Assembly (NCBI GenBank): GCA_015063795.1
Contig: SVTL01000007.1
Coordinates: 34,505 to 98,504, forward strand
Direction: 5' to 3'
Length of the DNA: 64,000 nt
Source: Oscillospiraceae bacterium
GTDB lineage: Bacteria; Bacillota; Clostridia; Oscillospirales; CAG-272
Shown here piece by piece: positions 42,883 through 51,593 of the stretch. The notes under the pieces were generated by a model. It was not told the origin of the DNA, ran no database searches, and saw only the letters and a program-made list of their open reading frames with translations. A program made the translations under genes and the position numbers. Each line of letters begins with the position of its first letter. Within the stretch, counting starts at the first letter, position 1.

Positions 42883-45800
42883 ATGAAACTCAAAAGAATA
42901 CTTTGTGCCTTCCTTACCTTGGTGATGGTATTTGGCACTCTCGCCGGTGCTTCGGTCTTCTCGGTCTCCGCTGCCCCCACCGTGGCGACGGACAAGGAAG
43001 AAGAAGATGAATTTCCGGATTACCTCACGCTGAACTTCCGTAATGTGGAAGCCAAGCTCGCAACCATGACGAAGTATCTCGAAAACGAGCTTTACGAGCT
43101 TTATGTAGAGCCCCTTTCGGGAGAAGTTGCCCTGAAAAACAAGGTCACCGGTCAGACGGTCACCTCCAACCCCTTTGACATCGCCACCCTGCAGGCCAGT
43201 ACCGAGATCAAGAACAAGCTCATGAGCCAGCTGATTGTCGAGTACGTGGAAAACGGCGTCAACAAGACCTATAACTCCTTCGCCGAGTCCACCAACCGCC
43301 AGCAGATCCTGGTCAAGCGCATGAAGAACGGTGTCCGTGTCGAGTACACCATCGGTCGCGAAGAGGCACGTATGCTGCTTCCTCAGCAGATCGAGAAGAC
43401 CCGTTTCGAAGAGCTGATCGCCAGCTACTTCCCGGAAAATTCCCGTGCGTATAAGCAGCTCACCGCTTACTACCAGCTCAAGGACCTGGAGGACCCGACT
43501 CTGACGGTCCGTTCCAGACAGGAGCTGCAGGTCGCCTTCCCGATCGTTAAGCAGATGCCTGTGTATGTCTTCGACTCCACCGCTTCGAGAATCCAGAAGC
43601 AGCGTATCGAGGGTTACATCAAGCTTTACTGCCCGCACTACACCTACGAAACGCTGGAAATCGACCACGACATGACCGGTTATGTCTCCAAGGACATTCC
43701 GCCGGCAGTCTTCTACATGGCACTTGAGTACTCCATCGACAACGAGGGCCTCAATGTCCGCCTTCCCACAAACGGTATCCGTTTTGACGAAGGTACCTAT
43801 CAGCTGAAGAGCATCACCGTCCTGCCTTACTTCGGCGCCGGCTCCTCCAGCTACACCGGTTACCTGATGATTCCCGACGGCAGCGGCTCGATCATCCGCT
43901 TTGAGGATGTCATCGGCCAGGCAGTCAACATCTCCGGTAAGCTGTACGGTCAGGACTACACCTTCCACTCGGTCAGCGGCGCACACCAGCAGTCCATGCG
44001 TATGCCCGTCTACGGCCTGGTGGAGGACTACACCGGTATCCGCTCCCAGAGAGTGGAGAAGGTGACTCCCGCTGTCCTCGATGAAGAAGGCAATGTGGTC
44101 ACTCCCGAAAAGACCGAAATGGTCACCGAGCTTGTTCCTTATAAGGAAAGCCGCGGCTTCCTGGCCATCGTTGAGGAAGGCGATACGCTTGCCAACCTCT
44201 ATGCCGAGTGCGGCGGTACCATGCACAAGCTCAACACCGTGTACACCTCCTTCAACCCCCGCCCCAGCGACTCGTATAACCTGGCCGACTCCATCTCGGT
44301 TGGTTCCAACGCCAGCTGGACTGTGGTTTCCAAGCGTACGTACACCGGTAACTACAAGATCAAGTACATCATGCTGACCGATGAGATCACCGCTGAGACC
44401 AAGGGTCTCACCAACGATCAGTACTTCAAGGCATCCTACGCCGGTATGGCAGATGCTTACCGCAGCTATCTGATCAACAAGGGCGTTCTCACCGAGAAGC
44501 TCACCCCCTCCGAAACTCTCCCGCTGTACTTCGAGTCCTTCGGTACGGTTCAGACGCTTGAGAAATTCTTCAGCGTGCCGATCGAAGTCGAAACGCCCCT
44601 CACCACCTTTGAAGATCTGAAGACGATCGCAAACGATCTGTCCGCAAGCGGCATCAAGTCGGTTAATATGATCCTCAAGGGCTACACCAACGGCGGTGTG
44701 GTTTCGGGTGTTCCCACCAGCGTCAAATTCCAGAAGAAGGTCGGCGGCGATGATGGCTATGCCGATTTCCTGGCCTATGCCAACGCCAACGGCATCGGTG
44801 TGTACCCCTCCTTCGACTTCATGTATGTGGATGCAACCACCGATAAGCTGTTCGATGGCTTCACCTTCCGTAAGGATGCTGCAAGAACCATCGACGACCG
44901 CTTCACTCAGAAGAAGACCTACGACTACGTGTACCAGACCTTTGTCACCAACGGTCTCGTGCTCGTGTCTCCCTCCGCTCTCGATGTGATCTATAAGGAT
45001 TTCATTGATGAGTATACCAAGCTCGGTTACAACGGCGTTTCCTTCTCCACGCTCGGCAGCGATCTGAACTCCGACTTTGATGAAGAGAACCCCTACAACC
45101 GCGAAGACTCCAGAAAAGAGATCGTTGATTTCCTGGCAAAGGCCGATGAGGATATGGGCAACATCATGCTGGATGCCGGTAACTCCTACACCTGGCAGTA
45201 TGCCAACCACCTGACCAACGTTGCTCTGGACAGCAGCCGTTACATGCAGGCCAGCGAGGCGATCCCCTTCATGGGTATGGTCCTCCACGGCTACATCAAC
45301 ATTGCCGGCTCGCCCATCAACATGTCCGGTGACATCAACTATGAGATCCTCAAGATCATCGAAAACGGTGCATCTCCCTATTTCCTCCTGTCCTACCAGA
45401 ACACCGCCGCTCTGAAAGAGGATGTGCTCCTCTCCCGTTACTACTCGGTGGCGTATGACATCTGGAAGGACGACCTGGTCAAGTATTACAACATCGTCAA
45501 CGATGCTCTGGTCGGTGTTCAGGATAAGCTGATCACGGATCATGAGTTCATCTATGCAGAACGTGTTGCTTCCGAAGCAGAACTGGAAAGAGATGCTTTG
45601 GAAGAGGCCGAAGCCGCCAAGGAAGCCGCTCTCCTTGAAGCCATTGAGGCTGAAAAGGAAGCCCGCGCCGAGGCTCTTGCTGAGCGTAAAGCCAGAGAAG
45701 AGGCCGAAGCAAAGGGTGAAGAGTATGTGCCCAAGGTGAAGATCGAAAAGGAAGAAGCAGAAGAGGAAGAAGAAGAGGACGACGGCTCCTACAAGATGAC

Positions 45801-45939
45801 CAAGTACACCGTCAAGCGCGGTACTGTTGTCAAGGTCACCTATGAGGACGGCACGACCTTCATTCTGAACTACAACCACTTTGAGATCGAAGTGGAAGGC
45901 CAGAGAATCGGAAGCCTTGGCTTCCTGAAACTGAACTGA
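42883..45939 (+). CDS. Secreted DUF5696-type protein, glycoside-hydrolase-like
   Basis: A 1018-residue exported protein. Signal peptide 1-32 ends VSAAP. Residues 45-420 are beta-rich (ELYELYVEPLSGEVALKNK opens it). Residues about 540-885 look like a TIM barrel: LPLYFESFGTVQTLEKFF, DLKTIANDLSASGIKSVNMI, GIGVYPSFDFMYVD, GYNGVSFSTLGSDLNSDFDE, NIMLDAGNSYTWQYANHLTN. Acidic residues at strand ends could be catalytic, but I cannot name a family or residue pair. Residues 899-968 are an Ala/Glu/Lys-rich coiled coil ending in an acidic run, then a small beta domain. The DUF5696 name is by recollection of such transporter clusters in Bacillota. Start ATG 42883 follows AAGGAAGGAGG. Confidence 0.82.
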   Translation: MKLKRILCAFLTLVMVFGTLAGASVFSVSAAPTVATDKEEEDEFPDYLTLNFRNVEAKLATMTKYLENELYELYVEPLSGEVALKNKVTGQTVTSNPFDIATLQASTEIKNKLMSQLIVEYVENGVNKTYNSFAESTNRQQILVKRMKNGVRVEYTIGREEARMLLPQQIEKTRFEELIASYFPENSRAYKQLTAYYQLKDLEDPTLTVRSRQELQVAFPIVKQMPVYVFDSTASRIQKQRIEGYIKLYCPHYTYETLEIDHDMTGYVSKDIPPAVFYMALEYSIDNEGLNVRLPTNGIRFDEGTYQLKSITVLPYFGAGSSSYTGYLMIPDGSGSIIRFEDVIGQAVNISGKLYGQDYTFHSVSGAHQQSMRMPVYGLVEDYTGIRSQRVEKVTPAVLDEEGNVVTPEKTEMVTELVPYKESRGFLAIVEEGDTLANLYAECGGTMHKLNTVYTSFNPRPSDSYNLADSISVGSNASWTVVSKRTYTGNYKIKYIMLTDEITAETKGLTNDQYFKASYAGMADAYRSYLINKGVLTEKLTPSETLPLYFESFGTVQTLEKFFSVPIEVETPLTTFEDLKTIANDLSASGIKSVNMILKGYTNGGVVSGVPTSVKFQKKVGGDDGYADFLAYANANGIGVYPSFDFMYVDATTDKLFDGFTFRKDAARTIDDRFTQKKTYDYVYQTFVTNGLVLVSPSALDVIYKDFIDEYTKLGYNGVSFSTLGSDLNSDFDEENPYNREDSRKEIVDFLAKADEDMGNIMLDAGNSYTWQYANHLTNVALDSSRYMQASEAIPFMGMVLHGYINIAGSPINMSGDINYEILKIIENGASPYFLLSYQNTAALKEDVLLSRYYSVAYDIWKDDLVKYYNIVNDALVGVQDKLITDHEFIYAERVASEAELERDALEEAEAAKEAALLEAIEAEKEARAEALAERKAREEAEAKGEEYVPKVKIEKEEAEEEEEEDDGSYKMTKYTVKRGTVVKVTYEDGTTFILNYNHFEIEVEGQRIGSLGFLKLN

Positions 45940-45956
45940 GAAAGGGGTGTTGAGTA

Positions 45957-46940
45957 ATGAATAAAGAAGCAAAACTTCCGGCAGCTGTCAAAGCCGCGCC
46001 GAAGAAGAAACGCAGAGGCGCCTCGCTCGACCGTAAAAAGGGCCGCGCCGGCTGGTTCTTCATCATGCCCTTTCTCCTTGGTTTTATCCTGATCTATCTG
46101 CCGATCATTTTTGACTCGATCCGTTACAGCTTTATGGAGCTGCAGTTTACCTCCGGCGGTGGTTACACCCTCACGCCCGTAGGTTTCGAAAATTACCAGA
46201 ACGCACTGTTCACCGACTCGGGCTTCGTGAAAACGCTGACGTCCGGCGTCAAGCAGATGGTGTTCGATATTCCCGCAATCGTTATTTTCTCCCTGTTCAT
46301 GGCGGTTCTGCTGAACCAGAAGATGATCGGACGTGCTGCGTTCCGTGCCATCTTCTTCGTGCCGGTTATTCTTTGTACCGGTCTGATCGATTCTCTCGAC
46401 CAGTCCAACGTCATGCTTGAGTACATGAGCGACATGGAAGAGTCCATCGATACCGGTACAGGCGCACAGTCCACCTCCGAACAGCTTGCCAATGCCGCAG
46501 ACCTGACCTGGCTCTTCGGCAGCATGCAGGTCGGTTCCGAGCTCGTCACCTACGTTCAGGGCCTGGTTGCCGATATCTATGATATCATCAACCGTTCCGG
46601 CGTACAGATGCTGATCTACCTGGCCGGTCTCCAGTCCATCTCCGCAGCGATCTACGAATCCTGCCAGATCGACGGTGCCTCCGCTTGGGAAACCTTCTGG
46701 AAGATCACCTTCCCGATGATCAGCCCGATGATCCTCGTCAACGCGATCTACACGGTCATCGACTCGTTCACCATTGCGTCGAACCCGGTTATGACCTACA
46801 TCCAGAAGATTTACGACGGCGTCAATGGCCAGACTCTTTCGTCTGCCATGTCCTGGTTGTACTTCCTGATTGTTCTGCTCATGATAGGACTTGTTACGTT
46901 GATTCTGTCTGCGTACATCTTCTATCAGAGACGCGATTGA
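45957..46940 (+). CDS. ABC sugar transporter permease, MalF-type with extra loop (pair 2)
   Basis: A 327-residue permease. A basic cytoplasmic N-terminus precedes the first helix (FFIMPFLLGFILIYLPIIF). The EAA loop is YESCQIDGASAWETFWKITFPMISP (about residues 231-255). Between helices 3 and 4 there is an insertion of about 65 residues (147-215), polar and acidic, including MLEYMSDMEESIDTGTG, which is not present in the pair-1 protein and is probably extracytoplasmic. It could be a docking site for a binding protein. Start ATG 45957 follows AAAGGGG. Confidence 0.92.
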   Translation: MNKEAKLPAAVKAAPKKKRRGASLDRKKGRAGWFFIMPFLLGFILIYLPIIFDSIRYSFMELQFTSGGGYTLTPVGFENYQNALFTDSGFVKTLTSGVKQMVFDIPAIVIFSLFMAVLLNQKMIGRAAFRAIFFVPVILCTGLIDSLDQSNVMLEYMSDMEESIDTGTGAQSTSEQLANAADLTWLFGSMQVGSELVTYVQGLVADIYDIINRSGVQMLIYLAGLQSISAAIYESCQIDGASAWETFWKITFPMISPMILVNAIYTVIDSFTIASNPVMTYIQKIYDGVNGQTLSSAMSWLYFLIVLLMIGLVTLILSAYIFYQRRD

Positions 46941-46955
46941 GAGGAGGGGTAAACA

Positions 46956-47975
46956 ATGAACGCAACACAAAACAGCCCCAAGGTCATGAAGGAAACCAAA
47001 AACAAGATCCGTGTGGACTTCGAAAGAACCTCCGCCTGGACTCGCTTCAAGCTGAAGTATCTTTCGCTCAGCTTCCTCGGACAGTTGATCTTCAAGATCT
47101 TCCGTCTGGTTCTGCTGGTCGGTATTTCCTATGCGATCCTGTATCCCTTCTTTGCTAAGATCTCCTCTTCGTTCATGAGCAAGGCCGACCTGGTCGACGT
47201 TACTGTCAAGCTCATTCCGAAGAATCCCAACCTCGACATCTATAAGGCCATCATCGTAGACAACAGCTACTTCTCAGCCCTCTTTAACACGGCAATGCTT
47301 TCCATCTTCTGCGGTCTGGTACAGACCTTCATCTGTACAGTCGTCGGATATGGCTTTGCCAAGTTCAAGTTCCGCTTCAGCGGTCTGCTGTTCCTGCTGG
47401 TCGTCTTCACGATGGTCGTCCCGCACGAAACGCTGATGCTGTCGATGTTCATGAAGTTCCGTTTCTTCGATTTCTTTGGAATCGTGGAAATGATCCGCGG
47501 TGAGTCGTTCAACCTGCTGAACACTTACTGGCCGCTGGCGCTCCTGTCCATCACGGGCCTGGGCTTCAAGAACGGTCTGTACATCTTCATGATGCGTCAG
47601 TTCTTCCGCGGCGTGCCGGATGAGTTGGAAGAATCCGCATATATCGATGGTTCCGGCGTGTTCAGAACCTTCCTGACCATCATCCTCCCGCTTTCCGGCT
47701 CGATGATGATCACCATCTTCCTCTTCGCCTTCTCCTGGCAGTGGACGGATGACTTCTATACGCAGGTCTTCTTCACCAAGACCGGACTTCACCTGCTCAA
47801 TGATATCGCTGAGACGCCCAAGTCGCTGGACACCAAGTTCGCCGGCGAGAACATGTACGTTTCCGCAATCACCAACGCAGCCAGCCTGATGATCATCACT
47901 CCTCTGATCATCGTATACCTCTTCTGCCAGAAGCAGCTGGTACAGGGTATCGAGCGTTCGGGTATCGTCGGCTGA
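46956..47975 (+). CDS. ABC sugar transporter permease, MalG-type (pair 2)
   Basis: A 339-residue permease with a 45-residue cytoplasmic N-terminus and six helices. EAA loop LEESAYIDGSGVFRTFLTIILPLSG (about residues 222-246). The stretch NTAMLSIFCGLVQTFICTVVGYGFAKFKF and VVPHETLMLSMFMKF are typical. Start ATG 46956 follows GAGGAGGGG, and it is 15 bases from its partner. It is the last gene of the operon; a terminator follows at 48003. No second binding protein or ATPase gene accompanies this pair. Confidence 0.93.
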   Translation: MNATQNSPKVMKETKNKIRVDFERTSAWTRFKLKYLSLSFLGQLIFKIFRLVLLVGISYAILYPFFAKISSSFMSKADLVDVTVKLIPKNPNLDIYKAIIVDNSYFSALFNTAMLSIFCGLVQTFICTVVGYGFAKFKFRFSGLLFLLVVFTMVVPHETLMLSMFMKFRFFDFFGIVEMIRGESFNLLNTYWPLALLSITGLGFKNGLYIFMMRQFFRGVPDELEESAYIDGSGVFRTFLTIILPLSGSMMITIFLFAFSWQWTDDFYTQVFFTKTGLHLLNDIAETPKSLDTKFAGENMYVSAITNAASLMIITPLIIVYLFCQKQLVQGIERSGIVG

Positions 47976-48002
47976 TCGAAAAAAGGTCATTATATTCGAT
48001 TG

Positions 48003-48038
48003 TATATGCCTCGGCTTTTGCCGGGGCATATCTTTTTG
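48003..48038 (+). terminator. Terminator of the transporter operon
   Basis: ATATGCCTCGGC, loop TTTT, GCCGGGGCATAT, then CTTTTTGC. A 12-bp stem with one mismatch. Confidence 0.88.
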
Positions 48039-48069
48039 CTCAATATTTGGATAAATTATCGAAAACCCC

Positions 48070-48098
48070 TTGAAATATGCCGAAAATAATGATATAAT
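48070..48098 (+). promoter_or_regulatory. Promoter of the LysR/nitroreductase unit
   Basis: -35 TTGAAA (48070-48075), 17-bp spacer, -10 TATAAT (48093-48098). Confidence 0.8.
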
Positions 48099-48205
48099 GT
48101 AAAAGACCGCGATGAATATATGATTGTTTTGATGGATTTTCCGATTTTGTCTTGCTTGGGCGGTCATTTTTGAAACGATATCAAGTTCAATTGTCGGAGG
48201 CAAAC

Positions 48206-49120
48206 ATGAATCTTGCACATTTGAAGTATGCGGTGGCGGTTGCGCGCACCATGTCGATCACCAAGGCGGCGGAGGAGCTGTTCATGCAGCAGTCCAACCT
48301 CAGCTATGCCATCAAAAAGCTGGAGGAAGAGATCGGCATCGAAATTTTCCGCCGTACCTCAAAGGGCATGCTCCCCACGCCGCGGGGCGAGGAATTTCTC
48401 ATCGACGCCCGCAACATCTTATACGATCTGGAAAACATCGAAAAGAAATACCGCAACGATACGCAGCGCCCGCGCGAGTTTTCGGTGTCTGTGCCGCGTG
48501 CGAGCTATATTTCCTGCGCGTTTGCCGACTTTGTCAAGACTCTGGATCCGCAGGATACCATCGAATTCATCTACCGTGAGACCAACTCCTACGGCGCGAT
48601 CAACAACGTCATCAACGGCAATTGCCACTTAGGCATGATCCGTACCAGTGTCGATCAGGAGGAGCACAATCTGACTCTGTTAGAGGAAAAAGGATTGAAA
48701 TATGAGCTGGTCGGCGAATTTGAGCGCCTTCTGCTGACCGCGGAAGACAGCTGGCTGGCGAAACGTCCGGTGGTCACCGTGGAGGATCTGGACTGCGTGA
48801 CCGAGATCGTTCACGGCGATTCGGCTCCCATGCGGAGTATCGCCCCGAAAAACAACGGTGAGAAGCCCTGCCGCATCACGCGAAGCCGCATCTTTGTGTA
48901 TGAGCGGAGCAGCCAGTTTGAATTGCTCCAGACCATTCCCGATTCCTATATGTGGTCCAATCCCATTCCCGACTGTCTGTTGAAGCAGTTCGGTTTGATC
49001 CAGAAGCCGGCTCCGTTCAAGAGGACGTATAAGGACTATTTCTTCTGCAAAACCGATTATGAGATGACCGTGCTGGACCGTGAATTTATGCGCACGGTGA
49101 GACAGTGGGCGTCTAAATAA
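48206..49120 (+). CDS. LysR family transcriptional regulator
   Basis: A 304-residue regulator. The N-terminal winged helix is MNLAHLKYAVAVARTMSITK with SITKAAEELFMQQSNLSYAIK as the recognition part, then KLEEEIGIEIFRRTSKGMLP. The C-terminal periplasmic-binding-like sensor domain (about 90-295) is present but diverged. Start ATG 48206 follows CGGAGG. It lies between the transporter operon and a nitroreductase gene in the same direction; the latter, 33 bases on, is the likely partner. The inducer is unknown. Confidence 0.92.
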   Translation: MNLAHLKYAVAVARTMSITKAAEELFMQQSNLSYAIKKLEEEIGIEIFRRTSKGMLPTPRGEEFLIDARNILYDLENIEKKYRNDTQRPREFSVSVPRASYISCAFADFVKTLDPQDTIEFIYRETNSYGAINNVINGNCHLGMIRTSVDQEEHNLTLLEEKGLKYELVGEFERLLLTAEDSWLAKRPVVTVEDLDCVTEIVHGDSAPMRSIAPKNNGEKPCRITRSRIFVYERSSQFELLQTIPDSYMWSNPIPDCLLKQFGLIQKPAPFKRTYKDYFFCKTDYEMTVLDREFMRTVRQWASK

Positions 49121-49153
49121 GAGATTGCCCCAAAACCAAACAGGGAGGAAAAG

Positions 49154-49672
49154 ATGGAATTCAGCCAATTGATCGAGGAGAGATATTCGGTAAGAAAGTT
49201 TAAGCAGCAGCACCTGCCTCAGGAGGTCATCAGCCGCATTCTGGATGCCGCTCACAAGGCTCCCACCGGCTGCAATTACCAGCCCCAGCGCATCCTGGTG
49301 CTCAACAGCGGCGAGGCGATGGAAAAGCTGAAGGGCTGCACCAAATGCCATTTCAACGCACCGACCGCCATGCTGGTCTGCTATGAAAAGAACGAGAGCT
49401 GGACGCGCAAGTACGACGGGGCTTTGTCTGCGCCTGTGGACGCGGCCATCGTGACCACCTATCTGATGCTGGCCGCTCAGAACGAGGGTGTCGGCAGCTG
49501 TTGGGTGATGTATTTTGATCCGGCTGCTATGCGCGAGACCTTTGCGATCCCCGAAAGCGTGGAGCCGACCGCCCTTCTGGTGATGGGCTATCCGGCCGAG
49601 GATTCCGCCCCGATGGATCTGCACAATCAGTTCCGTCCCATGAGCGACGTGGTCTTCTACGATCGCTTTTAA
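49154..49672 (+). CDS. Nitroreductase family FMN protein
   Basis: A 172-residue FMN-dependent oxidoreductase. EERYSVRKFKQQHLPQEVI is the family N-terminus with the FMN-phosphate Arg residues, HKAPTGCNYQPQRILVL follows, and LAAQNEGVGSCWVMYFDP and LLVMGYPAED complete the fold. It is short compared with classical nitroreductases (about 200), as is usual for clostridial versions. Start ATG 49154 follows GGGAGGAAA. Substrate unknown; the upstream LysR gene may control it. Confidence 0.9.
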   Translation: MEFSQLIEERYSVRKFKQQHLPQEVISRILDAAHKAPTGCNYQPQRILVLNSGEAMEKLKGCTKCHFNAPTAMLVCYEKNESWTRKYDGALSAPVDAAIVTTYLMLAAQNEGVGSCWVMYFDPAAMRETFAIPESVEPTALLVMGYPAEDSAPMDLHNQFRPMSDVVFYDRF

Positions 49673-49696
49673 ACGAATATCGTAATGGAACAAAGA

Positions 49697-49737
49697 AAAA
49701 ACGGCGTCGAGATCGATCTCTCGGCGTCGTTTCTGTT
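49697..49737. terminator. Terminator between nitroreductase and CDF genes
   Basis: AAACGGCGTCGAGA pairs with TCTCTCGGCGTCGTTT allowing G-U pairs, flanked by A and T runs, so it can act in both directions for these convergent genes. Confidence 0.7.
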
Positions 49738-49771
49738 TGTCATCCTTGTTATTGGGGAGGGAAGGAACCGT

Positions 49772-50953
49772 TCAGTCGTTCGTGGTGTAATGAACGGTAT
49801 CGAAGGTGATGACGGCAAAATAGGTCTTGCCGCTTTGGGCGAGGCGGTCGTTGATCTGCGTGCGGATCTCCTTCTCGCGGTTGGACTGACCGGCAGGAAG
49901 CACGAGATCGAAGATCAGATTGGTGTGGTTCACACCCTTGACCATGCGGAAATCGTGCAGACTCATCCGCGGATCAATGGCGTGAACGATGTCATGGACA
50001 AAGGCCTTGGCCTCCACCAGCTCCGCATCATCGGTGACAATGGGATCGTAGTGGATGATCAGGTGGATGTTGTGCTTGGTTTGGAAAAGCCGCTCGATGT
50101 TGTCCAGCACGTCATGGGCGACCATCACATCGATGTTGCGGTCGATCTCGGCATGGACGCTGGCAAAGCACTGCCCGGGACCGTAGTCGTGGACCATCAG
50201 ATCGTGGATGCCGAGGACAATGGGATCGTAGGAGAGGATGCCTTGCTCCACCATTTTCACCAGCTCCGCATCCGCAGGCGCACCGAGCAGAGGCTTGATG
50301 GTCTCCTTGGCGATGCCGAAGCCGCTGTAAAGGATGAAGAGAGCAACGGCAAAGCCCACATAGCCGTCCAGCGGAAGACCGAAGAGGCGGGAGAGCAGGG
50401 CGCCGACGATGACAGCGGAGGTGGAGATCACATCGTTGCGGTTGTCGGCGGCGGCCGCCATCAGCGAGGCGCTGTTGATGGTCTTGCCGATCCGATGGGT
50501 GAAGAAGGCGAGCCAAAGCTTGATCAGAATGGAAAGCACAAGACCGATGGCAATGGCGAAAGTAAAGACGGTTTCGGTGGGGGAGAGGATCTTGCCGATC
50601 GAATCCTTGGCCAGCTGGAAGCCGATGACGAAGATCAGAAAGGAGACACCCAGCCCCGACAGATATTCAAAGCGCGCGTGCCCGAAGGGATGCTCCTCAT
50701 CGGCAGGCTTGCGTGCCACGTGAAAGCCGATCAGCGTCACCAGCGAGGAGGCGGCATCGGAGAGGTTGTTGACCGCATCGGCAAGAATAGACACGCTTCC
50801 GCTGAGCAGACCGAGGATCCCCTTCAGCAGAAAGAGCAGGAAGTTGCCTGCCATGCCGACCGCACCCGACAGCGAACCGTACCGACTGCGGACGGCGGGA
50901 TCGGAGATGTTTTGATGATTCTTGATGAAGAGGCGGATCAAAAGAGAGGTCAT
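49772..50953 (-). CDS. Cation diffusion facilitator (CDF) transporter
   Basis: A 393-residue proton-coupled exporter of divalent metals (Zn, Mn, Fe or Co). Six helices fill about residues 30-215. The metal site A has Asp in SILADAVNNLSD and the AAADNRNDVISTS motif, both DxxxD; zinc-specific CDFs often have HxxxD, so Mn or Fe is more likely (inference). The cytoplasmic C-terminal domain has IHDLMVHDYGPGQCFASVHAE, and an extended C-terminus makes the protein longer than usual (about 300). Start ATG 50953 follows AAAGGATC. Confidence 0.93.
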   Translation of the reverse strand: MTSLLIRLFIKNHQNISDPAVRSRYGSLSGAVGMAGNFLLFLLKGILGLLSGSVSILADAVNNLSDAASSLVTLIGFHVARKPADEEHPFGHARFEYLSGLGVSFLIFVIGFQLAKDSIGKILSPTETVFTFAIAIGLVLSILIKLWLAFFTHRIGKTINSASLMAAAADNRNDVISTSAVIVGALLSRLFGLPLDGYVGFAVALFILYSGFGIAKETIKPLLGAPADAELVKMVEQGILSYDPIVLGIHDLMVHDYGPGQCFASVHAEIDRNIDVMVAHDVLDNIERLFQTKHNIHLIIHYDPIVTDDAELVEAKAFVHDIVHAIDPRMSLHDFRMVKGVNHTNLIFDLVLPAGQSNREKEIRTQINDRLAQSGKTYFAVITFDTVHYTTND

Positions 50954-51074
50954 AACAAAAGATCCTTTCAAAGAGAAGTTGGTCAAAAAAACGTCCGCCG
51001 CATGGCGGTTAAGGGATAAAAACACACGTTTTCTCTTCTCAGCATATACTGCAAGAGAAAGGGTGGTGACACAT

Positions 51075-51593
51075 TTGTTCGAAGAAGAAAAGACAAAACT
51101 GCCGTATCCGGACGGCGCGGTGAAAGAGAAAAACGCCGAGTATGCGGCTCTGCTTATGCCGCTTTTTGCGGGGCGGAACAGCGAGATGAGCGCTTTCCAG
51201 CAGTATCTGTATCAGTATTGGCTGACGCTGGATGCCTATCCCGAGCTGGCGCTGACGCTGGAGCGGATGGCATCGGAGGAGGATCAGCATATGCGCATTC
51301 TCGGCGAGCTGATCACGGCTCTGGGCGGCGAACCGATACTGCGCGTGGGCGGACGTCACGGGCACGGCTATTATTGGACGGGCGAATACGTCCGCCAAAC
51401 CCGCGGCGTTTCAGACTTCCTGCGTGAGAACATCGCGGCAGAAAAAAACGCCATTGCGGAATACAATCGGCGTTTGAAGGCCATCGACGATCCCTATATC
51501 CGCGACGTGCTGGCGCGCATCATGACCGATGAGCAGGAGCACCTGCGCTTGTTGGAAGCATATGAGGCGCGCATCGCCTCTTACGGACGCTGA
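51075..51593 (+). CDS. Ferritin-like diiron protein
   Basis: A 172-residue four-helix protein. Metal-ligand motifs are all visible: NSEMSAFQQYLYQ (Glu), RMASEEDQHMRILGEL (ExxH), AAEKNAIAEYNRRLK (Glu) and IMTDEQEHLRLLEAY (ExxH), a rubrerythrin/bacterioferritin-type carboxylate-bridged diiron or dimanganese site. No rubredoxin domain is present. The start is TTG 51075 with AAAGGGTGG upstream; the longer frame to 50922 overlaps the divergent CDF start. Its function may be peroxide reduction or metal storage; the neighbouring metal transporter fits metal handling. It overlaps the convergent glycosyltransferase gene by 13 bases. Confidence 0.85.
   Translation: MFEEEKTKLPYPDGAVKEKNAEYAALLMPLFAGRNSEMSAFQQYLYQYWLTLDAYPELALTLERMASEEDQHMRILGELITALGGEPILRVGGRHGHGYYWTGEYVRQTRGVSDFLRENIAAEKNAIAEYNRRLKAIDDPYIRDVLARIMTDEQEHLRLLEAYEARIASYGR

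Noticed and set aside
39706..45972. A very long open frame on the minus strand across the transporter operon
   Set aside because: It mirrors the plus-strand genes, has no ribosome-binding site or recognisable domain, and is explained by codon bias of the sense genes.
51025..51060. Possible sigma-K-type promoter before the ferritin-like gene
   Set aside because: CATATACT with an upstream AC is too loose a match, and the gene has no firm sporulation link.
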